Assembly: GCF_022879575.1 (NCBI RefSeq)
Contig: NZ_CP084260.1
Span: 1,798,001 to 1,862,000, forward strand
Length of the DNA: 64,000 bases
DNA from: Caballeronia sp. SL2Y3
Lineage (GTDB): Bacteria; Pseudomonadota; Gammaproteobacteria; Burkholderiales; Burkholderiaceae
Reading direction: 5' to 3'
How positions within the stretch are numbered: the stretch's first letter is position 1; every line of letters starts with the position of its first letter. The notes beneath the pieces are model-generated. The model had not been told where the DNA came from and made no database searches. It saw only the letters and a program-made list of their open reading frames with translations. Positions 16,134 through 25,229 of this stretch are shown here, piece by piece. The position numbers were made by a program, and so were the translations under genes.

Positions 16134-18140
16134 ATGCCTGCACAAAACACTTCCCGTTTCGCGCCGGACCGCACGCGCGATATCGTGTGCCTCGGGCGTC
16201 TCGCCGTCGATCTGTATGCACAGCAAGTCGGCGCGCGGCTCGAAGACGTATCGACGTTTGCAAAGTATCTGGGCGGATCGTCGGCGAACATCGCGTTCGG
16301 CTGCGCGCGGCTCGGGCTCAAGTCGTCGATGCTCGCACGCGTCGGCAATGACCACATGGGGCGCTTTCTCACCGAAACGCTCGCGCGCGAAGGCTGCGAT
16401 ATCAGCCATGTTCGAATCGATCCCGAGCGGCTGACCGCGCTCGTGCTGCTCGGCATAGAAGATCGCGATACGTTCCCGCTCGTCTTCTATCGCGAGAATT
16501 GCGCGGACATGGCCGTCGACGAAAGCGACTTCGACGAAGCGTATATCGCGTCATCGAAGGCGCTGCTCATCACCGGCACGCACTTCTCGACGGAGCACGT
16601 GAATCGCACGAGCCGCCGCGCGCTCGAATATGCGCGGCGCAATCAGGTGCGCACGATACTCGACATCGACTATCGGCCGGTGCTGTGGGGTCTCACGGGC
16701 AAGGCCGACGGCGAGACGCGCTTTGTCGCCAACGAAGGCGTGACCGCGCATTTGCAGCGCATCTTGCCGCTGATGGATCTCGTGATCGGCACCGAAGAAG
16801 AGTTTCGTATCGCGGGCGGCAAGGACCGTCTCATCGATGCGCTGATGATGGTGCGTACCGTCACGAGCGCGACGCTCGTGGTGAAGCGCGGGCCGCTCGG
16901 ATGTTCGATCATCGAAGGCGCGGTGCCCGCTTCCATCGACGATGCGCCCATTCACGGCGGCGTCGAAGTGGAAGTGCTGAACGTGCTCGGCGCAGGCGAT
17001 GCGTTCGCCTCCGGCTTCCTCTCCGGCTGGCTGCGCGATGCGCCGCTCGAAGCCTGCGCGAGCGCGGCCAATGCGTGCGGCGCGCTCGTCGTTTCGCGAC
17101 ACGGCTGCGCGCCCGCCATGCCGACGCCCGCCGAACTCGACTATTTCCTTGCCGCAGCAAAACAGGACCCGGCGCGCATGCGCCGCCCCGACCGCGATGC
17201 GACGCTCGCGCGGCTGCATCGCGTGAGCCCTGCGCGCAACGCATGGGACGAAGTGCTGGGCTTTGCGTTCGATCATCGCAACCAGTTCTTCGAACTCGCG
17301 CAGCAAACGGGCGCGAGCGAAGCGCGCATCTCGGCGCTCAAGGGCTTGTTCGTCGAAGCGGTCTCGCAGACGGAAAAGGAACTGCAACTCGAAGGACGTA
17401 TCGGCGTGTTGATCGACGACCGCTACGGACAGGATGCGCTGAACGCGGCAACTGGGCGCGGCTGGTGGATCGGCCGGCCGGTGGAGTTGCCCGGCTCGAT
17501 GCCGCTCGTCTTCGATCATGGCCGATCGGTCGGCACGACGCTCGTCGAATGGCCGCGCGAGCATGTGGTGAAGTGCCTCGTTCACTATCACCCGGATCAT
17601 CCGCATGACGTGCGCCTCGAACAGGAAGCGCAGTTGCGCGCGCTATACCATGCAGTGCAGGCAAGCGGCCACGAACTGCTGCTCGAAGTGATCGTGCCGA
17701 AGAACGGACCGCCCGTTGCCGACGACACCGTGTATCGCGCGCTGAAGCGGCTCTATAACCTTCAGTTATACCCCGAATGGTGGAAGCTCGAACCGATGAG
17801 CGCCGCGCAATGGCAAGCCGTCGATGGCTTGATCGCCGAGCGCGATCCGTATTGTCGCGGCGTCGTGCTGCTGGGATTGTCGGCGGGCGTCGATCAGTTG
17901 CGCGATGGCTTCAGGCAAGCGGCATCGTCGAAGGCATGCAAAGGCTTCACGGTAGGCCGCACCATCTTTCATGAGCCGAGCCACGCATGGCTTGCGGGCG
18001 AGATAAGCGACGACGAACTCATCGCCCGCGTGCGCCGCACCTTCGAGACCTTGATCGCGGCATGGCGCGATGCGCGCGCATCCCAGGACACGACAGCCGA
18101 TATCAAGACCCTTCACGCAACCCAGGAGCAAGCCGCATGA
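16134..18140 (+). CDS. iolC: Fused 5-dehydro-2-deoxygluconokinase / DUF2090 aldolase-like protein
   Basis: This is a 668-aa two-domain protein. Residues 1 to about 335 are a PfkB/ribokinase-fold kinase (VCLGRLAVDLYAQQ, YLGGSSANIAFGCARLG, ARVGNDHMG, anion-hole and catalytic motif NVLGAGDAFASGF). It phosphorylates 5-dehydro-2-deoxy-D-gluconate. Residues about 345-655 are the DUF2090 domain, a predicted TIM-barrel (VLIDDRYGQDALNAATGRG, ELLLEVIVPKN, VVLLGLSAGVDQL). It is often proposed to supply the following aldolase step (IolJ), giving dihydroxyacetone phosphate and malonate semialdehyde. No separate iolJ is seen in this operon, which fits. The kinase assignment is firm; the aldolase role is inferred. 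The stop overlaps the iolD start as ATGA. Confidence 0.92.
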   Translation: MPAQNTSRFAPDRTRDIVCLGRLAVDLYAQQVGARLEDVSTFAKYLGGSSANIAFGCARLGLKSSMLARVGNDHMGRFLTETLAREGCDISHVRIDPERLTALVLLGIEDRDTFPLVFYRENCADMAVDESDFDEAYIASSKALLITGTHFSTEHVNRTSRRALEYARRNQVRTILDIDYRPVLWGLTGKADGETRFVANEGVTAHLQRILPLMDLVIGTEEEFRIAGGKDRLIDALMMVRTVTSATLVVKRGPLGCSIIEGAVPASIDDAPIHGGVEVEVLNVLGAGDAFASGFLSGWLRDAPLEACASAANACGALVVSRHGCAPAMPTPAELDYFLAAAKQDPARMRRPDRDATLARLHRVSPARNAWDEVLGFAFDHRNQFFELAQQTGASEARISALKGLFVEAVSQTEKELQLEGRIGVLIDDRYGQDALNAATGRGWWIGRPVELPGSMPLVFDHGRSVGTTLVEWPREHVVKCLVHYHPDHPHDVRLEQEAQLRALYHAVQASGHELLLEVIVPKNGPPVADDTVYRALKRLYNLQLYPEWWKLEPMSAAQWQAVDGLIAERDPYCRGVVLLGLSAGVDQLRDGFRQAASSKACKGFTVGRTIFHEPSHAWLAGEISDDELIARVRRTFETLIAAWRDARASQDTTADIKTLHATQEQAA

Positions 18141-20005
18141 ACGCAGTGGCTTCCACCATCAGACTGACTGCCGCGCAGGCGCTCGTGCGCTATCTTGCGG
18201 CACTCTCCACGGAACACGGCGAGCCGCTGTTCGGCGGCGTCTTCGCGATCTTCGGGCATGGCAATGTCGCGGGCATGGGCGAGGCGCTGTACCGGCATCG
18301 CGAGGAATTGCCGACGTATCGCGCGCATAACGAACAAGCGATGGCGCATAGCGCGATTGCCTTCGCCAAGGCGCACATGCGGCGCCGCATGATGGCGGTG
18401 ACGACATCCATCGGCCCGGGCGCGACGAATCTCGTCACAGCCGCCGCGCTTGCCCACGTCAACCGCTTGCCGGTGCTGCTCTTGCCCGGCGATATCTTCG
18501 TCTCGCGCGCGCCTGATCCGGTGTTGCAGCAAGTCGAAGACGCGCATGACGGCGGGGCATCCGCGAACGATGCGCTCAAGGCCGTGTCGCGATATTTCGA
18601 TCGCATCGTGCATCCCGCGCAGTTGTTGATCGCGTTGCCGCGCGCCATTCGCGTGTTGACCGATGCCGCGCAATGCGGACCCGTGACGCTCGCGCTGCCG
18701 CAAGACGTGCAGGCGATGGCGTATGACTACCCTGCTTCGTTCTTCCAGCCGCGTGCAGTCGAGTTTCATGCGCCGGCCGCATCGTCGCGCGAGATCGCGC
18801 GTGCGGCCGCGTTGCTGCGTGGATCACGCGAGCCGATGATCGTGTCGGGCGGCGGCGTGCTGTATGGCCTCGCCACCGAGGCGCTGCGCGACTTCGCGCA
18901 CAAGCACGGCATCCCGGTCGCGGAAACGCAGGCCGGCAAGGGCGCGCTCGCATGGGACGACGCGTTGAACGTGGGCGGCATCGGCGTGACGGGATCGTCG
19001 TCCGCGAACGAACTGGCGCACGCGAGCGATTGCGTGCTTGCCGTCGGCACGCGCTTGCAGGACTTCACGACGGGATCGAACACGCTCTTCACAGCGGCCA
19101 GGCTTCTCGCCATCAACGCCAATCCATTCGATGCGCTCAAGCAAAACGCCGTGGCCGTCGAAGCAGATGCGCGTCTCGCGCTCGATGCCCTATCGCAAGC
19201 GCTCGGCGACTGGCGTGCCGCGCCCGAATGGACCACGCGTGCGCAACGTCTGTCGAACGACTGGCGCGAGACCGTCGCGCACGTGACGAACACGCCGCCG
19301 CCGGACGGCCGCTTGCCGCGCGAAGCGGAGGTGATCGGCGCGGTGCAACGCTCGCACGATGCATCGCCGGCTGAAGATATCGTCGTCTGCGCCGCGGGCA
19401 CGCTGCCCGCCGACTTGCAGAAGCTGTGGCGCACGGGCGCGCCGGGCGGCTATCACGTCGAATACGGCTATTCGTGCATGGGCTATGAAATTGCGGGCGG
19501 CCTCGGCGTGAAGCTCGCGCGGCCCGAGCGCGAAGTGATCGTGATCGTCGGCGACGGCAGCTATCTGATGATGAATAGCGAGCTCGCTACATCGGTGATG
19601 CTCGGCGCGAAGCTGATCGTCGTGTTGCTCGACAATCGCGGTTACGGCTGCATCAACCGCTTGCAGCAGGCGTGCGGCGGCGCGCCGTTTAACAATCTGC
19701 TCGACGATTGCAGACAAGGAGAAGCCGGCGCGCCGCATATCGACTTCGCCATGCATGCACGTTCGATGGGCGCGCTCGCGGAACACGTAGCAAACATTAA
19801 CGAACTGCAGGACGCGATGAAGCGCGCACGGGCTGCGGACCGCAGCTATCTGATCTCCATCGACACCGATCCCGCCCGCACCACCGAAGAAGGCGGATGG
19901 TGGTGGGAAGTGGCGGTGCCCGAAGTCTCGGATCGCGATGCGGTCATGTCCGCGCGCGCGAAGTATGAACGCGCGCTGAAGGCTCGCGCAGGCAACATCG
20001 ACTAA
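18137..20005 (+). CDS. iolD: 3D-(3,5/4)-trihydroxycyclohexane-1,2-dione hydrolase
   Basis: This 622-aa thiamine-diphosphate enzyme opens the ring of trihydroxycyclohexane-1,2-dione to 5-deoxy-glucuronate, the third step of inositol breakdown. The acetolactate-synthase-like architecture is clear: N-terminal pyrimidine domain with catalytic Glu (THRAHNEQAMAH-type segment YRAHNEQAMAHSAIAFAKA), SIGPGATNLVTAAALAHVNRLP, a central domain (EPMIVSGGGVLYG) and the cofactor motif GDGSYLMMNSE ... DNRGYGCIN, plus EYGYSCMGYEIAGGLG. The ATG at 18137 overlaps the iolC stop by 4 nt. The frame is open further upstream, but that part shadows iolC. Confidence 0.95.
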   Translation: MNAVASTIRLTAAQALVRYLAALSTEHGEPLFGGVFAIFGHGNVAGMGEALYRHREELPTYRAHNEQAMAHSAIAFAKAHMRRRMMAVTTSIGPGATNLVTAAALAHVNRLPVLLLPGDIFVSRAPDPVLQQVEDAHDGGASANDALKAVSRYFDRIVHPAQLLIALPRAIRVLTDAAQCGPVTLALPQDVQAMAYDYPASFFQPRAVEFHAPAASSREIARAAALLRGSREPMIVSGGGVLYGLATEALRDFAHKHGIPVAETQAGKGALAWDDALNVGGIGVTGSSSANELAHASDCVLAVGTRLQDFTTGSNTLFTAARLLAINANPFDALKQNAVAVEADARLALDALSQALGDWRAAPEWTTRAQRLSNDWRETVAHVTNTPPPDGRLPREAEVIGAVQRSHDASPAEDIVVCAAGTLPADLQKLWRTGAPGGYHVEYGYSCMGYEIAGGLGVKLARPEREVIVIVGDGSYLMMNSELATSVMLGAKLIVVLLDNRGYGCINRLQQACGGAPFNNLLDDCRQGEAGAPHIDFAMHARSMGALAEHVANINELQDAMKRARAADRSYLISIDTDPARTTEEGGWWWEVAVPEVSDRDAVMSARAKYERALKARAGNID

Positions 20006-20028
20006 GCATCAACAAAGGACACGACACC

Positions 20029-20931
20029 ATGCCCCTGAATGTCCGCATCGGCATCAATCCCTTGTCATGGATGAACGACGACTTGCCTTCGCTCGGCGGC
20101 GAGACGCCGCTTTCGGTGGCGCTGACCGAAGGCAAGCGCATCGGCTATGAAGGCTTCGAGCTCGGCAACAAGTTCCCGCGCGAACCCCAAGCGTTGAAGG
20201 CGCTGCTCGCGCAATACGATCTGGCGCTCGTCTCCGGCTGGTATTCCGGCCAGCTCGCGCGACGCAGCGCCGAAGAAGAGATCGAAGCTGTAGGCCCGCA
20301 TCTCGACCTGCTTGCGCAAAACGGCGCGAGCGTGATGGTCTATGGCGAAGTCGCCGATTCGATTCAAGGCGCGCCTCGTCCGCTGTATCAGCGGCCGCGC
20401 TTCTTCTCGGATGCGCAATGGTCGCAATACGCCGAGCGGCTGAACCGCTTTGCCGAATACACGCTTTCTAAGGGCGTGCGCGTCGCCTATCATCATCACA
20501 TGGGCGCGTATGTCGAAACCCCGGCCGACGTGGACCGTTTGATGATGCTGACGAGCGATGACGTCGGCCTGCTTTTCGATGCAGGCCATATCACGTTTGC
20601 CGGCGGCGACGCGTTGAGCGTGCTGCAAAAGCACATTGCGCGCGTGTGCCATGTGCATTGCAAGGATGTGCGGCCCGATATCGTGAAGCTCGCGCGTAAC
20701 CGCAACTGGAGCTTTCTCGATGCGGTCATCAACGGCGCGTTCACCGTGCCGGGCGACGGCGCGGTGGATTATCCCGGCATCGTCGCGTGTCTTGCTGCGC
20801 ACGACTATCGCGGCTGGCTCGTGGTGGAAGCGGAGCAGGATCCCGTGATTGCGCCGAGCTATGCGTATGCCGACAGGGGCTATCGCACGCTGCGCGCACT
20901 CGTCGATGCAACGTACAAGGAGGCGGCATGA
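20029..20931 (+). CDS. iolE: myo-Inosose-2 dehydratase
   Basis: This 300-aa TIM-barrel enzyme of the AP_endonuc_2/xylose-isomerase-like fold dehydrates scyllo-inosose to the trihydroxycyclohexanedione used by IolD. Markers are IGINPLSWMNDD at the N-terminus, IGYEGFELGNKFP, VAYHHHMGAYVETP and LFDAGHITFAGGD, with metal-ligand-type Glu/Asp/His, CHVHCKDVRPD, and WLVVEAEQDP near the end. The gene lies 23 nt after iolD and overlaps iolB by 4 nt. Length matches IolE (about 300). Confidence 0.95.
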   Translation: MPLNVRIGINPLSWMNDDLPSLGGETPLSVALTEGKRIGYEGFELGNKFPREPQALKALLAQYDLALVSGWYSGQLARRSAEEEIEAVGPHLDLLAQNGASVMVYGEVADSIQGAPRPLYQRPRFFSDAQWSQYAERLNRFAEYTLSKGVRVAYHHHMGAYVETPADVDRLMMLTSDDVGLLFDAGHITFAGGDALSVLQKHIARVCHVHCKDVRPDIVKLARNRNWSFLDAVINGAFTVPGDGAVDYPGIVACLAAHDYRGWLVVEAEQDPVIAPSYAYADRGYRTLRALVDATYKEAA

Positions 20932-21734
20932 GCCTGCTAGTGAAAGCATCGCGCGAAGGACAGACCATCGCGCGCGTCACACCGGATTCCGCGGGCTGGA
21001 AGCATGTGGGCTTCGCCGCGTATCGCATGGATGCGGACGATGTCGTGCACGTGTACGACGCGGATCGCGAAAGCTGCATCGTCGTGCTGACCGGGACAGT
21101 GAGCATCGAAGCGGGCGATGAGCATTGGCAGTCCATCGGCTCGCGCGACAGCGTGTTCGAAGACGCCGCGCCGTATGCGGTCTACGTGCCGCCGAAGCTC
21201 GCCGCCATCGTGCGCGCCGAGCGCGAAACGGAGCTTGCGGTGGCAAGCGCGCCTGCAACGGGACGCTATCCGCCGCGTCTGATCGAGCCTTCGCAGATGA
21301 AACGCTCGACGCGCGGCAAACACGCGAATACGCGCTACGTCTGCGATATTCTTCCGCAAACCGAAGCCGCCGAGTCGCTGCTCGTGGTGGAAGTGAGAAC
21401 GCCCGGCGGACACGCATCGAGTTATCCTCCGCATAAACATGATCAGGACAACGTACCAACTGAAAGCGCGCTCGAAGAGACGTATTATCATCGCTTGAAC
21501 CCGCCGCAGGGCTTTGCGTTCCAGCGCGTCTATACCGACGAACGCGATCTCGACGAAACCATGGCCGTGGAAGATCACGATGTCGTGATGGTGCCGCGCG
21601 GCTATCACCCGGTCGTCGTGCCGTATGGGTACGACAACTACTATCTGAACGTCATGGCGGGCGACAAGCGGACGTGGCACTTCAAGAACGATCCGAAGCA
21701 CGAATGGATCGTGGAGCGCGACAGCCAGGGCTGA
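20928..21734 (+). CDS. iolB: 5-Deoxy-glucuronate isomerase
   Basis: This 268-aa two-cupin isomerase converts 5-deoxy-D-glucuronate to 5-dehydro-2-deoxy-D-gluconate, the substrate of IolC. Markers are GWKHVGFAAYRM, CIVVLTGTVSIEAG, the metal-binding cupin motif SSYPPHKHD with LEETYYHRLNPPQGFAFQ, and MVPRGYHPVVVPYGYDNYYLN. It starts inside the iolE stop (ATGA) with AAGGAGG upstream. It is the last gene of the right inositol arm and converges with the livF-like gene one base later. iolA (methylmalonate-semialdehyde dehydrogenase) is not present here and must be elsewhere if the pathway is complete. Confidence 0.95.
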   Translation: MSLLVKASREGQTIARVTPDSAGWKHVGFAAYRMDADDVVHVYDADRESCIVVLTGTVSIEAGDEHWQSIGSRDSVFEDAAPYAVYVPPKLAAIVRAERETELAVASAPATGRYPPRLIEPSQMKRSTRGKHANTRYVCDILPQTEAAESLLVVEVRTPGGHASSYPPHKHDQDNVPTESALEETYYHRLNPPQGFAFQRVYTDERDLDETMAVEDHDVVMVPRGYHPVVVPYGYDNYYLNVMAGDKRTWHFKNDPKHEWIVERDSQG

Positions 21735-21735
21735 T

Positions 21736-22434
21736 TCACCCTACCGACAACCACTCGCGCACTACGTCGCCACGCTGATCGAGTTGCGCGAGCGAACCGT
21801 CGAAGCGCACCGCGCCGTGTCCCATCACTGCGACGCGCGCATCGAGCATGCGCGCGATCGCAAGCCGCTCTTCGATCAGCAATATCGCCACGCCGCGTTC
21901 ACGCAGCGTCGCGAGGCATGCGGCCACTTGCGCGATGACTTGCGGCGCGAGTCCTTCACCGGGTTCGTCGATGACGATGAGCGATGGATCGCCCATCAGC
22001 GTGCGCGCGAGCGACAGCATCTGCTGCTCGCCGCCGGATAGCGCGCCGGCCTTCACCGACGCGCGCTCCTTCAACGCGGGAAAGAGCGCGTAGGCATCGT
22101 CGAAAGTGAAGCGCGTGCCTTTACGTTCGCCGAGCGCGAGGTTCTCGCGTACGCTCAGGGCGGGAAATACGTCGCGTGTCTCCGGCACATAGCCGATGCC
22201 CAGCCGCGCGATGCGAAACGCACGCTGTCCGACGAGTTGCACGTCGCGATAACGCATATTGCCCGCGCATCGCACGAGGCCCATGATGGCTTTCGCGAGC
22301 GTCGAACGGCCCGAGCCATTGCGGCCGACGAGCGCGACCGCCTCGCCTTCCCCGACCGACAAGTTCACGCCATGCAGCACTTGCGCCGCGCCGTACCACG
22401 CGCGCAAGTCCTCGATGCGCAAAAGCCCGCTCAT
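21736..22434 (-). CDS. livF: Branched-chain amino acid-type ABC ATPase LivF
   Basis: This 232-aa ATPase subunit of a HAAT-family importer has the LivF architecture: LRIEDLRAWYGAAQVLHGVNL, ETRDVFPALSVRENL, signature LSGGEQQMLSLARTL and Walker B LIVIDEPGEGLAP. Two deviations are visible. The Walker A reads GRNGSGRST, with Arg in place of the catalytic Lys. The switch region is LLIEERLAIA, without His, although LivF proteins commonly lack that His. From memory, the K-to-R change also occurs in other LivF-like proteins, so this is probably a lineage trait rather than damage. It overlaps livG by 4 nt (ATGA). The substrate is unknown. Confidence 0.88.
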   Translation of the reverse strand: MSGLLRIEDLRAWYGAAQVLHGVNLSVGEGEAVALVGRNGSGRSTLAKAIMGLVRCAGNMRYRDVQLVGQRAFRIARLGIGYVPETRDVFPALSVRENLALGERKGTRFTFDDAYALFPALKERASVKAGALSGGEQQMLSLARTLMGDPSLIVIDEPGEGLAPQVIAQVAACLATLRERGVAILLIEERLAIARMLDARVAVMGHGAVRFDGSLAQLDQRGDVVREWLSVG

Positions 22435-23168
22435 GGCGCGGCTCCCAGGTAAGCCTCCTGCACATCACGATGGCGGCGGATCGCATCGGGCGTATCGGAT
22501 GCGATCACGCGCCCTCGAACCAGCACCGATACGCGATGGGCAAGCGAGAACACCGCATCCATGTCGTGCTCGATGACGAGCAGCGTGCGCCCTTCCGTCG
22601 TCGCGCGAATCAACGCGAGCGCGCGCGCCGCTTCCGCGCGATTCATGCCCGCAGTGGGCTCGTCGAGCAGAATGAGCGGCGCATCCGTTGCGAGCGCGAT
22701 GCCCAGATCCAGCGCGCGCTGCTCGGCGTACGTGAGGCGCGCGGCAGGCTCGTCGGCGCGCGAAGAAAGACCGATTGCTTCGAGCATCGCGCGGGCACGC
22801 TCGTCGATCGCATGCGAGCGGAACCAGCGGTTCACCCATCGCGACGACGCCGCGCCCAGCACCGCGCATCGAAGGTTGTCGAGCACCGAAAGCCGCGAGA
22901 ACACGCTCGTCGTCTGAAAGCTGCGCGCGAGCACGCGGCTCACGCGCTGCGGCGGCTTGCCGGTGATATCGACGCCCCGCGCGACGATGCGGCCCGCGTC
23001 CGGCTTCGCGCGGCCCGAGATCAGATCGAAGAGCGTCGACTTCCCCGCGCCGTTCGGTCCGATGATCGCGTGGCGCTCGCCTTTCTCGATGCGCAGATCG
23101 ACGCCGCGCAGAACTTCGGTCGCGCCGAATCGCTTGACGATGCCTTCGACGTGCAGTGCCGAGGTCAT
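22431..23168 (-). CDS. livG: Branched-chain amino acid-type ABC ATPase LivG
   Basis: This 245-aa ATPase subunit has canonical Walker A GPNGAGKST, the LivG-type insertion (RSFQTTSVFSRLSVLDNL), an atypical but LivG-like signature LTYAEQRALDLGIAL, Walker B LILLDEPTAGMN and the switch His VIEHDMDAVF. The ATG at 23168 forms an ATGA overlap with the livM stop. It presumably pairs with the LivF-like subunit, in which case it would supply the canonical Walker A of the heterodimer. Confidence 0.9.
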   Translation of the reverse strand: MTSALHVEGIVKRFGATEVLRGVDLRIEKGERHAIIGPNGAGKSTLFDLISGRAKPDAGRIVARGVDITGKPPQRVSRVLARSFQTTSVFSRLSVLDNLRCAVLGAASSRWVNRWFRSHAIDERARAMLEAIGLSSRADEPAARLTYAEQRALDLGIALATDAPLILLDEPTAGMNRAEAARALALIRATTEGRTLLVIEHDMDAVFSLAHRVSVLVRGRVIASDTPDAIRRHRDVQEAYLGAAP

Positions 23169-24277
23169 CGCGTGTGCTTCCTTTGTGCGTTTATCCGGGC
23201 CAGCCAAAGCCCAAGCAACGCACACGGCACCGCGATCCATGACGCGCCGCGTGGCAGCGTGGCGGCATCGGCGTGGCGCGCATAGAGCGTCTCGACGGCG
23301 ACGACCACTGCAACGCCCCAGGCAATCGCGCCAAGCACGCGCAAGGCGAGCGCGCGTCTGTCACGCGCCGAGATGCCCGCGACGCCTTCCGGCAACGCGA
23401 CGACCGCCCACACGAAGAAAAGCCCGAGGTACATCGGCCAGGCGGCGGACACGCTCGCGACGCCTACGCTAAAGAACGTCAGCAGCACCGCGCCGATCAC
23501 GGGACCGAAGAACGACGCCGTGCCGCCGATCACCGTTGCCACGAGCACGCCCGTCGAGCGCGCGAGCCCGACGCTTTCGGCCGACACGAGCTCGACACTG
23601 ACGAGCGACAGCACGCCCGCGACGCCCGCAAAGAACGCCGACACCAAAAGCATCGTGAAGCGCACGCGGCGCGGCGCGAAGCCGATGGCCGCGGCGCGCG
23701 CCGGGTTGTCGCGCACGGCGTTGGCGAGCCGGCACATCGGCGTGCGCGTGAACGCGAACATCGCGAGTGTCGAGACGATGCACCAGCACGCGATCAGCGC
23801 ATACGCCTGCCACAGCGGACCGAACGTCCACGCGAAGAACGGCGGTCCGCTCGCGCGGTCGATGCTCACGCCGCCCTCGCCGCCGAACCAGCCGGGAACG
23901 AGCCACACACTCGCCGCCACGAGCTCGCCGATGCCGAGCGTGATCATCGCGAACGCGGTGCCCGCGCGCTGCGTCGAGAGCGCGCCGATGGGCACGGCGG
24001 CCAGCGCGGCGGCGCATCCGCCGATGAGCGGCAGCAGCGGCAAGGGCACGCGCAAGCCGTTGAACACATGCGCGGCGGCGAACGCGCCGAGGCCCGCATA
24101 CACCGCGTGCCCGAACGACAGCAAGCCGGTTTCGCCGAGCAGCAGGTTGTACGAGAGCGCGAAGACGATCAACGTCGCCGTCTGCGCGAGATACGCGAGC
24201 AGCCACGATTGATGGAAGACAACCGGCGGCAGCGCGAGCGCGGCCATCAGCAGAACGAACGCGACTAACCTATGCAT
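23165..24277 (-). CDS. livM: Branched-chain amino acid-type ABC permease LivM
   Basis: This 370-aa inner-membrane permease of the LivHM family has eight to ten hydrophobic segments. Family markers are YNLLLGETGLLSFGHAVYAGLGA, the substrate-pathway region AFAMITLGIGELVAA, and the coupling loop RDNPARAAAIGFAPRRVR. About 70 residues at the C-terminus (from DRRALALRV) form an additional hydrophobic tail. The start at 24277 overlaps the livH 3' end by 8 nt. Confidence 0.9.
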   Translation of the reverse strand: MHRLVAFVLLMAALALPPVVFHQSWLLAYLAQTATLIVFALSYNLLLGETGLLSFGHAVYAGLGAFAAAHVFNGLRVPLPLLPLIGGCAAALAAVPIGALSTQRAGTAFAMITLGIGELVAASVWLVPGWFGGEGGVSIDRASGPPFFAWTFGPLWQAYALIACWCIVSTLAMFAFTRTPMCRLANAVRDNPARAAAIGFAPRRVRFTMLLVSAFFAGVAGVLSLVSVELVSAESVGLARSTGVLVATVIGGTASFFGPVIGAVLLTFFSVGVASVSAAWPMYLGLFFVWAVVALPEGVAGISARDRRALALRVLGAIAWGVAVVVAVETLYARHADAATLPRGASWIAVPCALLGLWLARINAQRKHTR

Positions 24278-25214
24278 CGCGCGTGCGCTCGCCCATGAAT
24301 CCGTGCGGGCGCGCGGCGAGCATCGCCACGAGCAGCAGATACGGCAGGACCGGCGCAAGCTGCGCGAGGGTGAGCGCACTCCACGCATCGGGCAATGCGA
24401 TACCGAACGATGCCGCGATGCTGCCCGCCGACGCCGTCGAGCCGACAGCGAAGGTCTGCGCGCAGCCGATCAACAACGACGCGATGAGCGCGCCCGACAG
24501 CGAGCCGATGCCGCCGATCACCACGACGACGAAGACGATAGGCCCGAGCGCATCGGCCATTGCGGGCTCGATGACGGCGAGCGGCGCGCCGATCACGCCC
24601 GCCAGCGCGGCCAGCGCGGTGCCGACCGCGAAGACCGTCGTGAAGACGCGCGGCACGTCGTGGCCGAGCGTCTCGACGGTTGCCGGATGCGTCAGCGCCG
24701 CGCGCACGACGAGGCCCGTGCGGGACGTGCGAAGCACGATGGCGAGCGCGCCGAGCATCGCGATGGAAAGCGTCATCATGAAAACGCGATAGCGCGGGAA
24801 GGCCGCGCCGTACAGCGTGAAGAGCGGGCCGTCGAGCGCGCGCGGAATGTTTGCGGGCAAGGGACCGAGGCCCCAGACGAGCTTGACGCCCTCGCCGATC
24901 ACCATGGCCGCGCCGAATGTCAGCAGCAGTTCCGCGAGCGCGCCGCGCGAATGCACGCGTCGCAGAAGATATCGCTCGAACAGCGCGCCGAGCGCGCCGA
25001 CCGCGAGCGGCGCGAGAACGAGCGCGACCCAGAATCCGGCGTGAACCGCGAGCGCCTGACCGACATACGCGCCCAGCATGTAGAAGCTCGCGTGCGCGAA
25101 GTTGAGGACGCCGAGCATCGAGAAGATCAGCGTGAGACCGGCCGACAGCATGAAAAGCAGCAGCCCGACACTCACGCCGTTGACCAGGCTGACGGTGAAC
25201 CACTGAAGCGACAC
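24270..25214 (-). CDS. livH: Branched-chain amino acid-type ABC permease LivH
   Basis: This 314-aa inner-membrane permease has LSAGLTLIFSMLGVLNFAHASFYMLGAYV near the N-terminus, ELLLTFGAAMVIGEGVKLVWG, RAALTHPATVETLG (coupling helix) and the C-terminal IVFVVVVIGGIGSLSGALIASLL block, all typical of LivH. It is first of the four transporter genes. No periplasmic binding protein gene accompanies them. Upstream on the same strand, 15 nt away, is a thioesterase gene, so this may be one transcript starting near 26.85 kb. Confidence 0.9.
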   Translation of the reverse strand: MSLQWFTVSLVNGVSVGLLLFMLSAGLTLIFSMLGVLNFAHASFYMLGAYVGQALAVHAGFWVALVLAPLAVGALGALFERYLLRRVHSRGALAELLLTFGAAMVIGEGVKLVWGLGPLPANIPRALDGPLFTLYGAAFPRYRVFMMTLSIAMLGALAIVLRTSRTGLVVRAALTHPATVETLGHDVPRVFTTVFAVGTALAALAGVIGAPLAVIEPAMADALGPIVFVVVVIGGIGSLSGALIASLLIGCAQTFAVGSTASAGSIAASFGIALPDAWSALTLAQLAPVLPYLLLVAMLAARPHGFMGERTRDA

Positions 25215-25229
25215 GAAACCCTCAGGCGT

